Shown here piece after piece: positions 1-9,601 of a DNA stretch of 63,932 bases. The DNA comes from Candidatus Melainabacteria bacterium. Lineage in GTDB: Bacteria > Cyanobacteriota > Vampirovibrionia > 2-02-FULL-35-15. How positions within the stretch are numbered: position 1 is the stretch's first letter; the number at the start of each line of letters is the position of its first letter. Location of the stretch: assembly GCA_023250155.1 (NCBI GenBank), contig JAHFBG010000012.1, forward strand, positions 1-63,932. The letters are read 5' to 3'. The notes under the pieces were generated by a model that saw only the letters and a program-made list of their open reading frames with translations, had not been told where the DNA came from and searched no databases. A program made the position numbers and the translations under genes.

Positions 1-2
1 CT

Positions 3-77
3 ACTGAATATGCTTTTGAGTCCGTTCAATTACAATTGCCAGGTATTACGGGTTATAGGCCCCAAAGTTCACTGTAA
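3..77 (+). CDS. Possible C-terminal end of a gene cut by the window edge
   Basis: An open frame enters from the left edge and runs 24 codons to TAA at 75-77. It reads as an ordinary protein tail (ending PQSSL). The stretch is somewhat richer in GC than the genes that follow. With so few residues no family can be named, and a chance open frame of this length is possible. The rest of the gap to 155 contains only a small hairpin (see 128-142). Confidence 0.35.
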   Translation, partial: TEYAFESVQLQLPGITGYRPQSSL

Positions 78-127
78 CTGAGTTTCAGCCTTTTATTCGA
101 GACTATTTGTCAAAGTCGAGTTAGTTT

Positions 128-142
128 CAGTACTGGGTACTG
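128..142. terminator. Small hairpin in the gap between convergent genes
   Basis: Arms CAGTAC and GTACTG surround a 3-nt loop. It lies between the putative tail at 3-77 and the end of the minus-strand gene at 156. Neither side has a convincing T-run, so terminator function is only a guess from position. Confidence 0.2.
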
Positions 143-155
143 TTAATGTATCCAA

Positions 156-896
156 TTAAAAATTGTCAGATGCTTTTTTAAAACCATTTGCTTTATATAA
201 TGTTTCTTCTACTTCTATTTCTGTTGGATATTCATAGAGTTTAAAATCACCTAAGTGTAAATTTAAATTATTAGATATAAGATCATATCCCTTACTTTCT
301 TTAGATATAATGGTTTCAAATTCATCCTTTAATATCAGAGCTCTTTCTTTTTCTTCTATACCTTTTCTTTCAAAAGCTTTAGTAATTGGATCATATCCAT
401 AAAGCTGATTTATTTTGTCTATCAAAGTAATTATGTTTTCAAATCTACTGTTTTTAGCTCTATCAAGTATAAATGCTGCTATTTTTTCATGTTTTATCTG
501 CTCATCTTTTAAAACAATATGATTTTCTAAATTTTTCCATTTGTCATAGCTATTAATTAGATTTTTATTAATCACATTATTGGTAGCTATTAAGTAAGAC
601 TCAAATAACGATCTAGAATAAGTCAAATTAGGGTAAATATCATCAGACTTATCTATTAGGCTAAGTTCTTTAACTGTAATTCTTTTATTGTCAGGAACTT
701 CACCTTGACTTGATCTTATTAGATGCCAGAGGTTATGAAAACAGTTACTCAAGTTATAAATATAATAGTGAATTTCAGCCATAGCTTTCATAAATGATTT
801 GAAATCATTGCTTTTAATATCCTTAAAGGCTTTATTTTTGCAACTCATCCCATCAAACTTAGGGGGATGGATATTGTTTTTTGGGATTTTTTTCAT
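156..896 (-). CDS. Unknown hydrophilic protein, 246 aa
   Basis: I do not recognise a family. The protein is charged and lysine/asparagine-rich, with no signal peptide or membrane segment and a helix-rich look. Short Lys/Asn-rich stretches resemble the composition of neighbouring genes rather than a foreign insert. Its start lies one base past the stop of the 706-aa exported protein, so the two are very probably translated from one mRNA that begins at dnaK. A role linked to its exported neighbour is inference from spacing only. Confidence 0.6.
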   Translation of the reverse strand: MKKIPKNNIHPPKFDGMSCKNKAFKDIKSNDFKSFMKAMAEIHYYIYNLSNCFHNLWHLIRSSQGEVPDNKRITVKELSLIDKSDDIYPNLTYSRSLFESYLIATNNVINKNLINSYDKWKNLENHIVLKDEQIKHEKIAAFILDRAKNSRFENIITLIDKINQLYGYDPITKAFERKGIEEKERALILKDEFETIISKESKGYDLISNNLNLHLGDFKLYEYPTEIEVEETLYKANGFKKASDNF

Positions 897-897
897 T

Positions 898-3015
898 TTA
901 TTTTTTAATCACGCCATATTTTTTTAATAAAGCTTCTCTGTTAGAATCAAATTTAAGATTGCATTGATATGTGCTTGTTGGTAAAAAAGAAAAACTAAAA
1001 AAGTTAGTTACAGCTGGTTCATCTTTAGCTTTTAAATCTGAATATACCCAGTTTACAAATGTATTTTCTTTAATTTTAAAAAGCTTTGAAATTGATATTG
1101 TTGCTTTGTATTTATCTTCTAGAATTGGACGCCTATCAGGTGAAATTACAAAGCCTGAAAGTTTAATTTGATTTTGTAATTGTTGATTGCCTATTATTAG
1201 TGAGCTCATTTGTGATTCTAGTGAGATCGGTGTGGTTACATTATTTAGATCTATATCCATGTATACTGTTGAAATTATTATTTCTGATTTTGACTTATTG
1301 GTTACAAGATCAATAGGTTTTCCTTCTTTATCAGTACTAGGAGTAACATCTTGTTCTACAAAAGTGTAAACCTTATCTAAGCCAATATTAGAAAGAGTTT
1401 TTGGTAGATAAGAGGAAATTGTTATTTTATCTTTTTGATTAGGTTGTGTTTGTTGTTTTGAGTTTTTTTCAGGTATTGTATCTGATAGATTTTTAATTTT
1501 TACGTTGTTATTTGCTGATAATTTGAATCTTACAAAGTTGTTTTTCTCAGATCCCGTAATGTTTAATTTTGAGAGAACACTAATATTATTAATGTTAGAA
1601 AAAGGTGTAATTGAACCTTCTTCAGGTTCTACACTAAACTCTACTTTATTTAATTCTTGGTTTAATACAATTGGAACAGTTAAGTTAAAAGAGGTTCTAT
1701 TGATTGGAGACTTTAATGTGGATAGTGATCCTAAATTCTCTATTAGTGAATAGTTGTAGCTGTCAAGAAATAGTTTTTGAGGAGAGTTTGTTGAAATCTC
1801 GATTGGAGAATTTTGAGGATTTGATTTCTTTTTTACTTGTATAAGAACTTCATGGTTTAATTTACTAAATGTTTTTTGTATGTATGGAAAGACTAAAAAC
1901 AAATTGTTTTGTAATAAGGAACTATCAGTATTTTTGAAAAATGCAAAATTGGTTTTACATCCAGAAATAAATAATCCTTCTATGTTTTTGCATTGAGTCT
2001 CTGCTTGTAAATTGTTTATGCAGATAGATTTGCCTTGATTACATGTAATTGTTCCACTTGAACAGGAGGGAAAAATATAACTTCCTGAACTTGAGGTTAG
2101 ATCTTCTAAGGACAATGTTGAAATTTGTAGTAAGTTAGAACCACTGGAAGAAGAAGAGATTTGTCCTGATGATGATTGTATAAAACAAATTGCATTACTC
2201 TTTAGTGCATTGTTAAAAACAATAAACGATTGAATGTTTTTATTAGTAAAAGTACAGTCTGTTGCTTTAGATGGATTTTTAGTCTTTAAGCTACTAATGA
2301 TACAAAGTTCACTGTGTGACAGTAGACTAGCCAGACTTAAAGTTTCATTGCTAGAGGTGTCAGAGATATTAACAAGGTTAAAATCATTATTTAAAAGATT
2401 TGTGTTGTTTGGAATTGAAAGTGGAATTGAATAAAACTCTGTTAGGTTTAAAAATGGAACTGTAAAACTTGTATCCGAGTTTATCATTATATTGTCAAAA
2501 AGCTTATATACGATAGCATTTGGACATATTGCTGAGTTTGGATTTAGATTGAGGGTCTTTATTAACTTATCACATGGAGGATTTATTTCTTGGGCAATAA
2601 TATATGTTTTTTGTGGATCAACTAAACCAAAGTATGAATTATCAAGAAAGTTAAATATTTCTACTTCAGTACCATCACTAGAAAAAATTCTTAGTTTTGA
2701 TATGTTGGTATTATTGATTTGTGCAGGTTTAAGATGTAGTATAAAGCCTGTTTTATCCAAAGTGAATTGTTGTGGTGTAGTTGGTGTGTCTTTATCAATA
2801 GTATACTCAAACTGCTTTTCAAGAGCTCTTGCATTAATGGAAATAAAGTTAAATTCAGTTGGGACACTAGTTTTAAACTGTCCAAATGATACATTGCTTG
2901 TATAAACAATAGCTATTATTAAAAATAAAATATTCAGAGTGTTCTTTTTAAAAGCTCTTTTTTTTAAGAAGTCCAACTTTTGAATATATTTAATTGCTAG
3001 GTTTAAATTCGGCAT
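898..3015 (-). CDS. Unknown exported protein, about 705 aa
   Basis: The N-terminus has basic residues (KKRAFKKN, about 19-26) and then a hydrophobic segment of about 18 residues ending near VSFGQ, consistent with a signal peptide or anchor. The remainder is rich in Ser, Asn, Thr and Ile, typical of a beta-rich extracytoplasmic protein, with several Cys residues (for example around [11 protein letters not shown]) and a Ser/Gly-rich patch near residue 280. No known domain was recognised. The ATG at 3015 lies inside the 3' end of dnaK and is preceded by GAGG 9 nt upstream; an in-frame TTG at 3018 is the alternative. The overlap with dnaK implies translational coupling. The product may be a surface or periplasmic protein (inference). 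Confidence 0.65.
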   Translation of the reverse strand: MPNLNLAIKYIQKLDFLKKRAFKKNTLNILFLIIAIVYTSNVSFGQFKTSVPTEFNFISINARALEKQFEYTIDKDTPTTPQQFTLDKTGFILHLKPAQINNTNISKLRIFSSDGTEVEIFNFLDNSYFGLVDPQKTYIIAQEINPPCDKLIKTLNLNPNSAICPNAIVYKLFDNIMINSDTSFTVPFLNLTEFYSIPLSIPNNTNLLNNDFNLVNISDTSSNETLSLASLLSHSELCIISSLKTKNPSKATDCTFTNKNIQSFIVFNNALKSNAICFIQSSSGQISSSSSGSNLLQISTLSLEDLTSSSGSYIFPSCSSGTITCNQGKSICINNLQAETQCKNIEGLFISGCKTNFAFFKNTDSSLLQNNLFLVFPYIQKTFSKLNHEVLIQVKKKSNPQNSPIEISTNSPQKLFLDSYNYSLIENLGSLSTLKSPINRTSFNLTVPIVLNQELNKVEFSVEPEEGSITPFSNINNISVLSKLNITGSEKNNFVRFKLSANNNVKIKNLSDTIPEKNSKQQTQPNQKDKITISSYLPKTLSNIGLDKVYTFVEQDVTPSTDKEGKPIDLVTNKSKSEIIISTVYMDIDLNNVTTPISLESQMSSLIIGNQQLQNQIKLSGFVISPDRRPILEDKYKATISISKLFKIKENTFVNWVYSDLKAKDEPAVTNFFSFSFLPTSTYQCNLKFDSNREALLKKYGVIKK

Positions 3016-4912
3016 CAATTATATCCTCATCTGAGCCAGAGGATTTTTTAGCACCAACAGGTTCTTGTTCTTGTCCGTTGGTCTGATTGTCAGAACTTTC
3101 AGTTTTTTGTTGCTCTGCCTGAGATGCTTTAGTAGCTAATGAATATGCAGCCTCTTGTAAATCTTTTGTTAAAGATTTAATTTTGCTTATATTTGCTTTG
3201 TCTTTAATTGCCTGTCTAAGCTCATTAAGCAGCTGTTCAACCTTAGCTTTTTCAGTGGCAGGTGCATTATCTTTTAATTCTGACAACTGTCTTTCTACAC
3301 TATAAACCAAGCTATCAGCTTTGTTTCTTTCCTCAATTTCTTCTCTTCGTTGTTGATCATCACTGGAGTGTGATTCTGCTGCTTTAACCATCTTATCAAT
3401 TTCATCTTTAGATAGATTTGTCGATGCAGTAATGGTTATTTTTTGTTCTTTATTTGAGGCTTGGTCTTTAGCGGCTACGCTTAAAATCCCGTTTGCATCA
3501 ATATCAAAAGTTACTTCAACTTTTGGAATTCCTCTTGGTGCTGGTGGTATACCTTCTAAATGAAATTCTCCAAGAAGTTTATTGTCAATTGCAATTGGTC
3601 TTTCACCTTGAAAAACTTTTATATCAACTCTTGTTTGATTGTCATCTGCAGTACTAAATACTTCTGATTTACGGGTAGGGATTGTTGTGTTTCTGTCAAT
3701 CAGTTTTGTGAATACTCCACCAAGTGTTTCAATTCCAAGGCTAAGTGGTGTTACATCCAATAAAACCACATCTTTAACTTCGCCAGCTAAAACACCTGCT
3801 TGTATTGCTGCTCCAACTGCAACTACTTCATCAGGATTTACACCCTGATTTGGTTCTTTTCCTGTTAGTTCTTTTACCAATTTGACAATAGCAGGAATTC
3901 TTGTAGAACCGCCAACTAAAACAACCTCATCAATCTGTCCTGTAGTAATTTTTGCATCATCTAGAGCTCTTTTTAAAGGACCTTTTACTCTTTCAAAAAG
4001 ATCGTGACAAAGATCTTCAAACTTGGCCCTTGATAGTTTCATCTCTAAATGTTTTGGGCCGTTTTGATCAGCGGTTATGAATGGAAGACTGATAGTGGTT
4101 TCCATAAGAGTAGATAGCTCTATTTTTGCTTTTTCTGCTGCTTCGGTTAACCTTTGGAGGGCTTGTCTATCTTTTCTTAAATCAATACCTTCTAATTTTT
4201 GAAATTCTTCAGCAATCCAGTTTACGACAGTATGATCAAAATCATCTCCTCCAAGTCTTGAATCTCCACATGTAGCTTTAACTTCAAATACACCATCACC
4301 AACTTCTAAAATACTTACGTCAAATGTTCCTCCACCTAAGTCAAACACTAAAATAGTTTCATCAGCCTTTTTATCCAATCCATAAGATAGAGCTGCTGCA
4401 GTTGGCTCATTAATTATTCTTAGAACATCTAATCCCGCAATTGTTCCAGCATCTTTTGTGGCTTGTCTTTGACTGTCATTAAAATATGCGGGCACTGTGA
4501 TGACTGCACTTGTAACCTTTTCACCAATATATTTTTCTGCATCTTCTTTTAATTTTCTTAAGGTCATGGCAGAAACTTCTTGAGGTGTAAATTCTTTATC
4601 ATCAACTTCGACTAAAACAGCATTATCTTTGCCTTTTTTAGTCTTATAAGCAACTGATTTTCTTTCGTGTTCTGTTTCATCATAGGTGTGTCCCATAAAT
4701 CTTTTTATGCTAGAAACAGTTTTTTCTGGATTTAATTCTCTTTGTCTTTTTGCTATTTGACCAACAACACGTTCACCTGTTTTTAAAAATGCTACTACTG
4801 AAGGAGTTGTTCTGCTACCTTCTGAGTTTGGAATTACAGTAGGTTTACCACCTTCCATTACAGCGACAACAGAGTTTGTTGTTCCTAAGTCAATTCCAAC
4901 TACTTTTGCCAT
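2990..4912 (-). CDS. dnaK: Molecular chaperone DnaK (Hsp70)
   Basis: ATP-dependent cytoplasmic Hsp70 chaperone that binds exposed hydrophobic peptides with DnaJ and GrpE. The ATPase domain begins with GIDLGTTNS (6-14), followed by [11 protein letters not shown] near 168 and [10 protein letters not shown] near 192. The substrate-binding domain (about 385-505) and helical lid follow. The acidic tail includes the conserved D-IIDAEF-type ending. Length 640 aa is normal. An AAAAGGAG Shine-Dalgarno sequence precedes the ATG. No dnaJ or grpE lies beside it; instead two unknown genes follow in the same direction. No CIRCE element was found upstream. Confidence 0.98.
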   Translation of the reverse strand: MAKVVGIDLGTTNSVVAVMEGGKPTVIPNSEGSRTTPSVVAFLKTGERVVGQIAKRQRELNPEKTVSSIKRFMGHTYDETEHERKSVAYKTKKGKDNAVLVEVDDKEFTPQEVSAMTLRKLKEDAEKYIGEKVTSAVITVPAYFNDSQRQATKDAGTIAGLDVLRIINEPTAAALSYGLDKKADETILVFDLGGGTFDVSILEVGDGVFEVKATCGDSRLGGDDFDHTVVNWIAEEFQKLEGIDLRKDRQALQRLTEAAEKAKIELSTLMETTISLPFITADQNGPKHLEMKLSRAKFEDLCHDLFERVKGPLKRALDDAKITTGQIDEVVLVGGSTRIPAIVKLVKELTGKEPNQGVNPDEVVAVGAAIQAGVLAGEVKDVVLLDVTPLSLGIETLGGVFTKLIDRNTTIPTRKSEVFSTADDNQTRVDIKVFQGERPIAIDNKLLGEFHLEGIPPAPRGIPKVEVTFDIDANGILSVAAKDQASNKEQKITITASTNLSKDEIDKMVKAAESHSSDDQQRREEIEERNKADSLVYSVERQLSELKDNAPATEKAKVEQLLNELRQAIKDKANISKIKSLTKDLQEAAYSLATKASQAEQQKTESSDNQTNGQEQEPVGAKKSSGSDEDIIDAEFKPSN

Positions 4913-5247
4913 AAATTTTCTACTCCTTTTATTTCTACAATATTAGTTTGTTTTATTTTAACTGTATATTATAGTTATAGAATAAGATTTACGATTCTTT
5001 TTAACTATTCATCTTGTTTTAACTTTTCAATAAAGTATGTTTATAATTTCTTTATATTTGATTTTTATATATAGGGTCATTACTATTTTAGTATCATTTA
5101 AAACAACTTACTAAGAATTATTTTCAACAAATTAAATGATTAATAACTATAGTTTATGCTTTAGAGGTTAATAATCAAATTAAAAATTCTTGATTATAAA
5201 CATCGTTTGTAATTTTAAAATATAGAAAAAATAATAGGAGAATTAAG
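4913..5247. other. Divergent intergenic region between dnaK and ferredoxin
   Basis: 335 bp without a gene and extremely AT-rich. It must carry promoters for dnaK (minus) and the ferredoxin gene (plus). A minus-strand TATAAT lies at 4968-4973, about 55 bp before the dnaK start, without a clear -35. On the plus side, TTGATT near 5191 and TTTTAAAAT about 18-21 nt later is a weak candidate. No CIRCE-like inverted repeat, riboswitch or small ORF was recognised. Confidence 0.5.
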
Positions 5248-5478
5248 ATGTCTTATACAATTGTAAGTGATGTTTGTGAAGCAAAAGCAGATTGTATACC
5301 AGTTTGCCCAGTTGATTGTATTCATTGGATTAAGGATAAGCAATGGATGAATGTAAAAGGAACAGCATCAACTTATATTGACAATGATACATGTATTGAT
5401 TGTGGAGCTTGTTTAGCTGCATGTCCTATTGAGGGTGCAATATTAGATGAGTGGAAGCCAGAACTCCAAAAGTTATAA
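5248..5478 (+). CDS. Small 8-Cys iron-sulfur ferredoxin
   Basis: A 76-aa soluble electron carrier. Cysteines 49, 52, 55 and 59 form a canonical CxxCxxCxxxCP 4Fe-4S motif. The N-terminal set (Cys10, 16, 20, 24; CEAKADC then CP) has the wider spacing seen in 7Fe/8Fe FdxA-like proteins, so the first cluster could be 3Fe-4S or 4Fe-4S. The tail (IEGAILDEWKPEL) and the CIHW segment match a ferredoxin type I associate with cyanobacterial genomes. A good Shine-Dalgarno (AGGAG) precedes the ATG. It is monocistronic; its redox partner is not evident from context. Confidence 0.92.
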   Translation: MSYTIVSDVCEAKADCIPVCPVDCIHWIKDKQWMNVKGTASTYIDNDTCIDCGACLAACPIEGAILDEWKPELQKL

Positions 5479-5503
5479 GTCTTTATAACAAATGCAAATA
5501 TTT

Positions 5504-5537
5504 AAAGTTCTTTAGATTAAGAGACTTTTTTAGATAA
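5504..5537 (+). terminator. Weak terminator-like hairpin after ferredoxin
   Basis: AAAGTTCTT can pair with AAGAGACTTT with one bulged G, followed by a short T-run. Its position 25 bp past the ferredoxin stop fits a factor-independent terminator, but the stem is imperfect. Confidence 0.35.
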
Positions 5538-5660
5538 ATCTATTTAGGATAATCAAGTGTTAATATTTATTAACATTTGGTTGCTTGTGATATGTAATCA
5601 TATTGTTTTAAAACAATGTGATTAAGGGATAAAATATATTAGGTATAAATATAAGGACTT

Positions 5661-7661
5661 ATGAAAGAATCACTTAAGCTGTTAAAAGTTGAAAATCCTG
5701 GGTTAGATGAATTGTTTAATCCAATTAGGAAAAGCAAAACTAGTGATGATATTTTAAATGAAGCTCAAGCAATTAGTAATTTAGTTGAACGTGAAGCTTA
5801 TTTAAGAACTATTTTAGATAAGGATCCATATGGTTTTGAAAAAGTTAAGCATTGCCTAGCAGACCTTATTAAGATAAAAGATCCTGAAACTGCTTGTAAA
5901 CTGGTTCTTTCTGCAAGTAAATCTGCTTATTTAGATTCATTAAATTATATAAAGTTTGCTGAAGTTGCAATGGCAAATAAGGCATGGCAAGTAGCAAAAG
6001 AAGCTCTGGATGTAGCTCAGTGGTTAAAGCAAGACGATGTTTCAGATGAAATTAATAACAAATTAAAAACTTTAACAATTTTAATTAGTGAAAAAATTAA
6101 TTCTAAAGAAGATGATAATTCAAACAATGATTTTTGGCTTAATAAGTCACCAGACAAATATCCAATTTTGCTTAAACTCTATAATAATGGAAAGCTAGAG
6201 AAGATGTATGAGCTTTCTTTTAAGCTTATAGAGATCTCTCCGGAAAATATAAGAAATTATGATACAGTTCTACGAATTTTATCATTAACAAATGACGTTG
6301 TTTATATTAATAAATTTATTGAATATGCTAACAGATACTTAAGTGATAGAAAAGGTATTTGCTGTTTATTCTTGGGAATGGCTTACTATCTTTTATCGAA
6401 TTTTAGAAAGTCTCTTGATTGTTTAAGTACAGCAAAAGAGCTTTTACCTGTTAATCAATATGTTTTATATTATTTGGCATTGAATTATTTGATGTTAAAC
6501 GATATGGATAATTTTTTAAATGTTTGTAGAAAAATAACCCCAGCATCAAATAGTTGGTTTATAGCAATATATTTTATTTCATGTGCCTTATCAAAACTTG
6601 AATTAGATAAGATTGAATTTCCGGGTCAAAAAAATATTTCAAATGAAATTAGACTAATTATAGAAAAGTTGATTCAACAAAAACAAGGTGAGTTAGTTAA
6701 ACTGATTATAAATAGATTTAATGAACTTGAATATAGTTTAGATTTACCTTTTTTAATGCCACATTTAGCTGAAATATTCATAGAGTCTAATAATATTCCA
6801 TATGCAAGAGAAATTCTAGAAAATTGCTCTGATATTGAAGTTCATAGATTAAAAGCCTGGATATATCGAATAGAGGGTAATGAAAAACTTGCTGAAGAAG
6901 AGCTGGCAAAATATAGAGAATCCTGGATTCCTGAAAAAGAGGGTGGGATAGGGCTGAAACTTATGAATCTTGAGCTTTCTGAAAATTTACTAAACAAAAA
7001 TCAGGAAGAAATCTTTGAGATTCTAGAAGATGCTTATAAACAAACTACAGAATTAAGCAATAAATTATTTGTTGAATATGGCTTAAATACAATGACATGT
7101 GTTGAAGCAAAATGTTCAGAGTGTTGTACTAAGACTTTTCCTGGAGTGACGTTTGTAGAGTATTTATATATAAGAACTTGGTTTGAGGAACAAAGTGAAG
7201 AATATAAAAATAAAATTTATACAAAGTCAAAACAAATTGTTGATCGATATAGAGAAAGATTTAATAAAGAAGCACCCTTTGTATTAAGTGATCTTAAGAG
7301 TTTAAAGAGAGAATATCCAGGTGATTTTAAATTTGATTGTCCCTATTTGGATAATAATTTATGTACTGATCATTCTGTCAGACCTTTTGCTTGCAGGGCA
7401 TATGGATACAGTAGTGAAGATGGTGCGAGATATCAAGGATGTGAATATTACTTTCAACAAATTAAAGGTGCATCAAGACTTACAAAAACAAGAAAAGCTA
7501 TTAACATAGAATCTTTTTTCAGATTTGCAAATAAGGCTGATGAAAAATTAATCGGAAAGAAAATATTAGCTCCTCTTCCTGTATGGTTTGCACAAACTCA
7601 TGAAGAGACGATGGAAAAATTAAATGCTTTAATTAAAAACCCAGTTGGAACAAAAGGCTAG
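5661..7661 (+). CDS. TPR protein with C-terminal CxxCxxCC (YkgJ-type) metal-binding domain
   Basis: 666 aa. The first about 450 residues are helical and TPR-like, with repeated Tyr/Leu/Ala patterns. The C-terminal part carries the zinc/iron-chelating domain of the YkgJ family (PF03692): C480, C485, C488 and C489 (CSECC), then C560, C568 and C578 within a CP...LC...RPFACR pattern. Such domains bind a metal or iron-sulfur cluster, but their biochemical role is largely unknown. The Shine-Dalgarno AAGGAC is well placed. The stop codon overlaps that of convergent aroB by 4 nt. The long N-terminal TPR arm is unusual for this family, which is normally short; it suggests a scaffold delivering the metal domain to a partner (inference). 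Confidence 0.8.
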   Translation: MKESLKLLKVENPGLDELFNPIRKSKTSDDILNEAQAISNLVEREAYLRTILDKDPYGFEKVKHCLADLIKIKDPETACKLVLSASKSAYLDSLNYIKFAEVAMANKAWQVAKEALDVAQWLKQDDVSDEINNKLKTLTILISEKINSKEDDNSNNDFWLNKSPDKYPILLKLYNNGKLEKMYELSFKLIEISPENIRNYDTVLRILSLTNDVVYINKFIEYANRYLSDRKGICCLFLGMAYYLLSNFRKSLDCLSTAKELLPVNQYVLYYLALNYLMLNDMDNFLNVCRKITPASNSWFIAIYFISCALSKLELDKIEFPGQKNISNEIRLIIEKLIQQKQGELVKLIINRFNELEYSLDLPFLMPHLAEIFIESNNIPYAREILENCSDIEVHRLKAWIYRIEGNEKLAEEELAKYRESWIPEKEGGIGLKLMNLELSENLLNKNQEEIFEILEDAYKQTTELSNKLFVEYGLNTMTCVEAKCSECCTKTFPGVTFVEYLYIRTWFEEQSEEYKNKIYTKSKQIVDRYRERFNKEAPFVLSDLKSLKREYPGDFKFDCPYLDNNLCTDHSVRPFACRAYGYSSEDGARYQGCEYYFQQIKGASRLTKTRKAINIESFFRFANKADEKLIGKKILAPLPVWFAQTHEETMEKLNALIKNPVGTKG

Positions 7662-8770
7662 TTGGTTAATAAGTCTTTTATTTCCTTTAAATCAATGTCA
7701 CTAACTACTTTTACTTTTCCGATTTCTTTATGAGGTAAGATAAATTTTAATTTTCCATCTTTTACTTTTTTATCATGGAGCATTGATCTAAAAATTTTGT
7801 CTACAGGGGCTGTTTTTTGTAATGTCGTTGGTAAGCCAAAATCACTAATTAAATTTATTATTTCGTTTTGAATTGATATTGAAATCAGTTGGTGTTTAAA
7901 TGCCAGTTTTGCAGCAAGACACATGCCAATACTTACTGCTTCACCATGTGTATAAGTCTTATAATCATAGGCTTGTTCTATGCCATGTGCAAATGTATGT
8001 CCCAAATTTAAAATAGCTCTTATTCCAGACTCTTTCTCATCTTTACTTACGATATGTGCTTTTATGTTTGCTGAATGTGAAATAATGTTTAAAATTATAC
8101 TTTCACTTAAGTTTAAGATTTTTAACTTGTTTTCTTTTAAGTATTTGATAAAACTCATATTGGGAAAAATTACTCCTGCTGATTTTTCAAGGAGCCCATA
8201 TTTTATAACTTCTCCCATGCCAACTAAAACTTCTCTTTTCTTAAGTGTTCTTAGAGTACTTGGATCAATTATTACAATTCGAGGTTGGTAAAATGTACCC
8301 AAAAGATTTTTACCTTCTTTTATGTTTACTGCAGTTTTTCCGCCAATGGCAGCATCTACCATGCCAAGTAAGGTTGTTGGTATTGATATAAAATTTAATC
8401 CTCTGTAATAAATTGAAGCAGCAAAACCAGCAAGATCGCTTATGACACCGCCACCTAAAGCACAAAATGTATCGTTTCTTTCAAATTTGTTTTTTGTTGC
8501 ATTAGCGATTATAGTCAGTAAAGATTTTAAATCTTTGTGATTTTCACCTGATTTTAAAACTAGAGTAAAAACGTTGTAGCCATTGTGTTCTAGGTTTTGC
8601 TTAAGTGTATTCGTGTAACTCTTTGGTACTTTATCTTGAGTGATTATTAGTATTTTTTTTCCAAGCTTTAAACTTTTTAAGTGTGTAGACACTGTGGAAA
8701 GTAGCTTAGATTTGATTAGTATTTTATAAGATTTGTCTTTTAGTTCGACAATTATAGTTTTCATTTTCAT
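7658..8770 (-). CDS. aroB: 3-dehydroquinate synthase
   Basis: Second step of the shikimate pathway: converts DAHP to 3-dehydroquinate using NAD+ and a divalent metal. The NAD/phosphate-binding GGGVISDLAG is at 106-115. Metal ligands are E187 (GEVIKYG), H258 (LGHTFAHGIE) and H275 (HGEA). Length 370 aa is normal. It lies directly downstream of aroK (3-nt gap), forming an aroK-aroB operon for aromatic amino acid synthesis. The start could be the first ATG or the one two codons later. Confidence 0.97.
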   Translation of the reverse strand: MKMKTIIVELKDKSYKILIKSKLLSTVSTHLKSLKLGKKILIITQDKVPKSYTNTLKQNLEHNGYNVFTLVLKSGENHKDLKSLLTIIANATKNKFERNDTFCALGGGVISDLAGFAASIYYRGLNFISIPTTLLGMVDAAIGGKTAVNIKEGKNLLGTFYQPRIVIIDPSTLRTLKKREVLVGMGEVIKYGLLEKSAGVIFPNMSFIKYLKENKLKILNLSESIILNIISHSANIKAHIVSKDEKESGIRAILNLGHTFAHGIEQAYDYKTYTHGEAVSIGMCLAAKLAFKHQLISISIQNEIINLISDFGLPTTLQKTAPVDKIFRSMLHDKKVKDGKLKFILPHKEIGKVKVVSDIDLKEIKDLLTN

Positions 8771-8773
8771 TTA

Positions 8774-9331
8774 TTATAGTCCAAAATCAAAAGCAGTCAT
8801 TGGTTTTTCAATATTCAATAAATCCATTATTTCACCAGAAATATTATCGATGTCTTTAGCTTCTGTATCGATTTGAAAATCAGCTTTTGCATAAATTGAT
8901 TTTCTTTCGTTTTGAATCTCTTCAAGTTTTTTTACAGGGTCATCCTGATTTAAAAGTAATGGTCTTATTCTTTTTCCTTCAATTCTTTTATAGAGAGTCT
9001 CTGGTGATGCATAAAGTGCAATAATCCAACCAGACTCTTTCAAGTATTTGAAATTCTCAGGATCTTTTATAGCACCGCCGCCGGTTGCAATTACAATACC
9101 TATGTATTGAGAGATTTTCTTTATTACTTCTTTTTCATAAAGCCTGAATCGTTGTTCGCCTTCTTGTTCAAAAATTTCAGACACTGTTTTTCCAGTTTTT
9201 CTTTCTAAGAATCTATCAGTATCAATAAATCTTCTCCCTAATTTTTTTGCAATTGTTCTGCCAATAGCTGATTTACCAGACCCCATCAGCCCAATTAATA
9301 CAATGTTTTTTGCTTCATCAATAATTTGCAT
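8774..9331 (-). CDS. aroK: Shikimate kinase
   Basis: Phosphorylates shikimate at the 3-hydroxyl with ATP. The Walker A motif GLMGSGKS is at 14-21, the substrate Asp pair at D37/D39, GEQRFR follows, then the ATGGGAI glycine triad and a C-terminal lid arginine (RPLL). 185 aa is normal. First gene of an aroK-aroB operon. It has no Shine-Dalgarno; a promoter-like TAAAAC ends 6 nt before the ATG, so the mRNA is probably leaderless. Confidence 0.96.
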   Translation of the reverse strand: MQIIDEAKNIVLIGLMGSGKSAIGRTIAKKLGRRFIDTDRFLERKTGKTVSEIFEQEGEQRFRLYEKEVIKKISQYIGIVIATGGGAIKDPENFKYLKESGWIIALYASPETLYKRIEGKRIRPLLLNQDDPVKKLEEIQNERKSIYAKADFQIDTEAKDIDNISGEIMDLLNIEKPMTAFDFGL

Positions 9332-9365
9332 ATTAAAGTTTTACTTTAATGTCTTTTTTTGTTAA
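9332..9365 (-). promoter_or_regulatory. Promoter and dyad of aroK-aroB (leaderless)
   Basis: On the minus strand TTAACA (9360-9365), a 16-nt spacer and TAAAAC (9338-9343) end 6 nt before the aroK ATG. The -10 box is embedded in a perfect inverted repeat, ATTAAAG-TTTTA-CTTTAAT (9332-9350), which could be an operator or a chance AT-rich dyad. Confidence 0.5.
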
Positions 9366-9525
9366 TCAATCAAATTCTAATGATTTTTTAATGAGCTTTT
9401 GTGACTTTACAATTTTACAGCCTTTTATTGTAATTTTAGACTTAAGACTTAACTGATCGCTATACTTAATTTATTCACTAAAAAACCTAGAAATTATGCC
9501 TAATTCAACATCTTATATGAATAAA

Positions 9526-9554
9526 TTGCATATGTAACATTATTAAAATATAAT
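9526..9554 (+). promoter_or_regulatory. Sigma70-type promoter of dnaB
   Basis: TTGCAT (9526-9531), a 17-nt spacer and a perfect TATAAT (9549-9554), about 47 bp before the dnaB ATG. This is one of the best-matching promoters in the window. Confidence 0.7.
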
Positions 9555-9601
9555 TAAGATTCCAAATAAAAATTTATATAAATTTCTTGTGGATTTATTT
9601 T

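Noticed and set aside
971..2905. Several plus-strand open frames of 60-137 codons across this stretch
   Set aside because: They lie opposite the long exported-protein gene, lack ribosome binding sites and have no recognisable motifs. The minus-strand frame is long, continuous and starts with a signal peptide.
4913..5247. Possible CIRCE heat-shock operator before dnaK
   Set aside because: I looked for TTAGCACTC-N9-GAGTGCTAA-like arms and found none; only AT-rich sequence is present.
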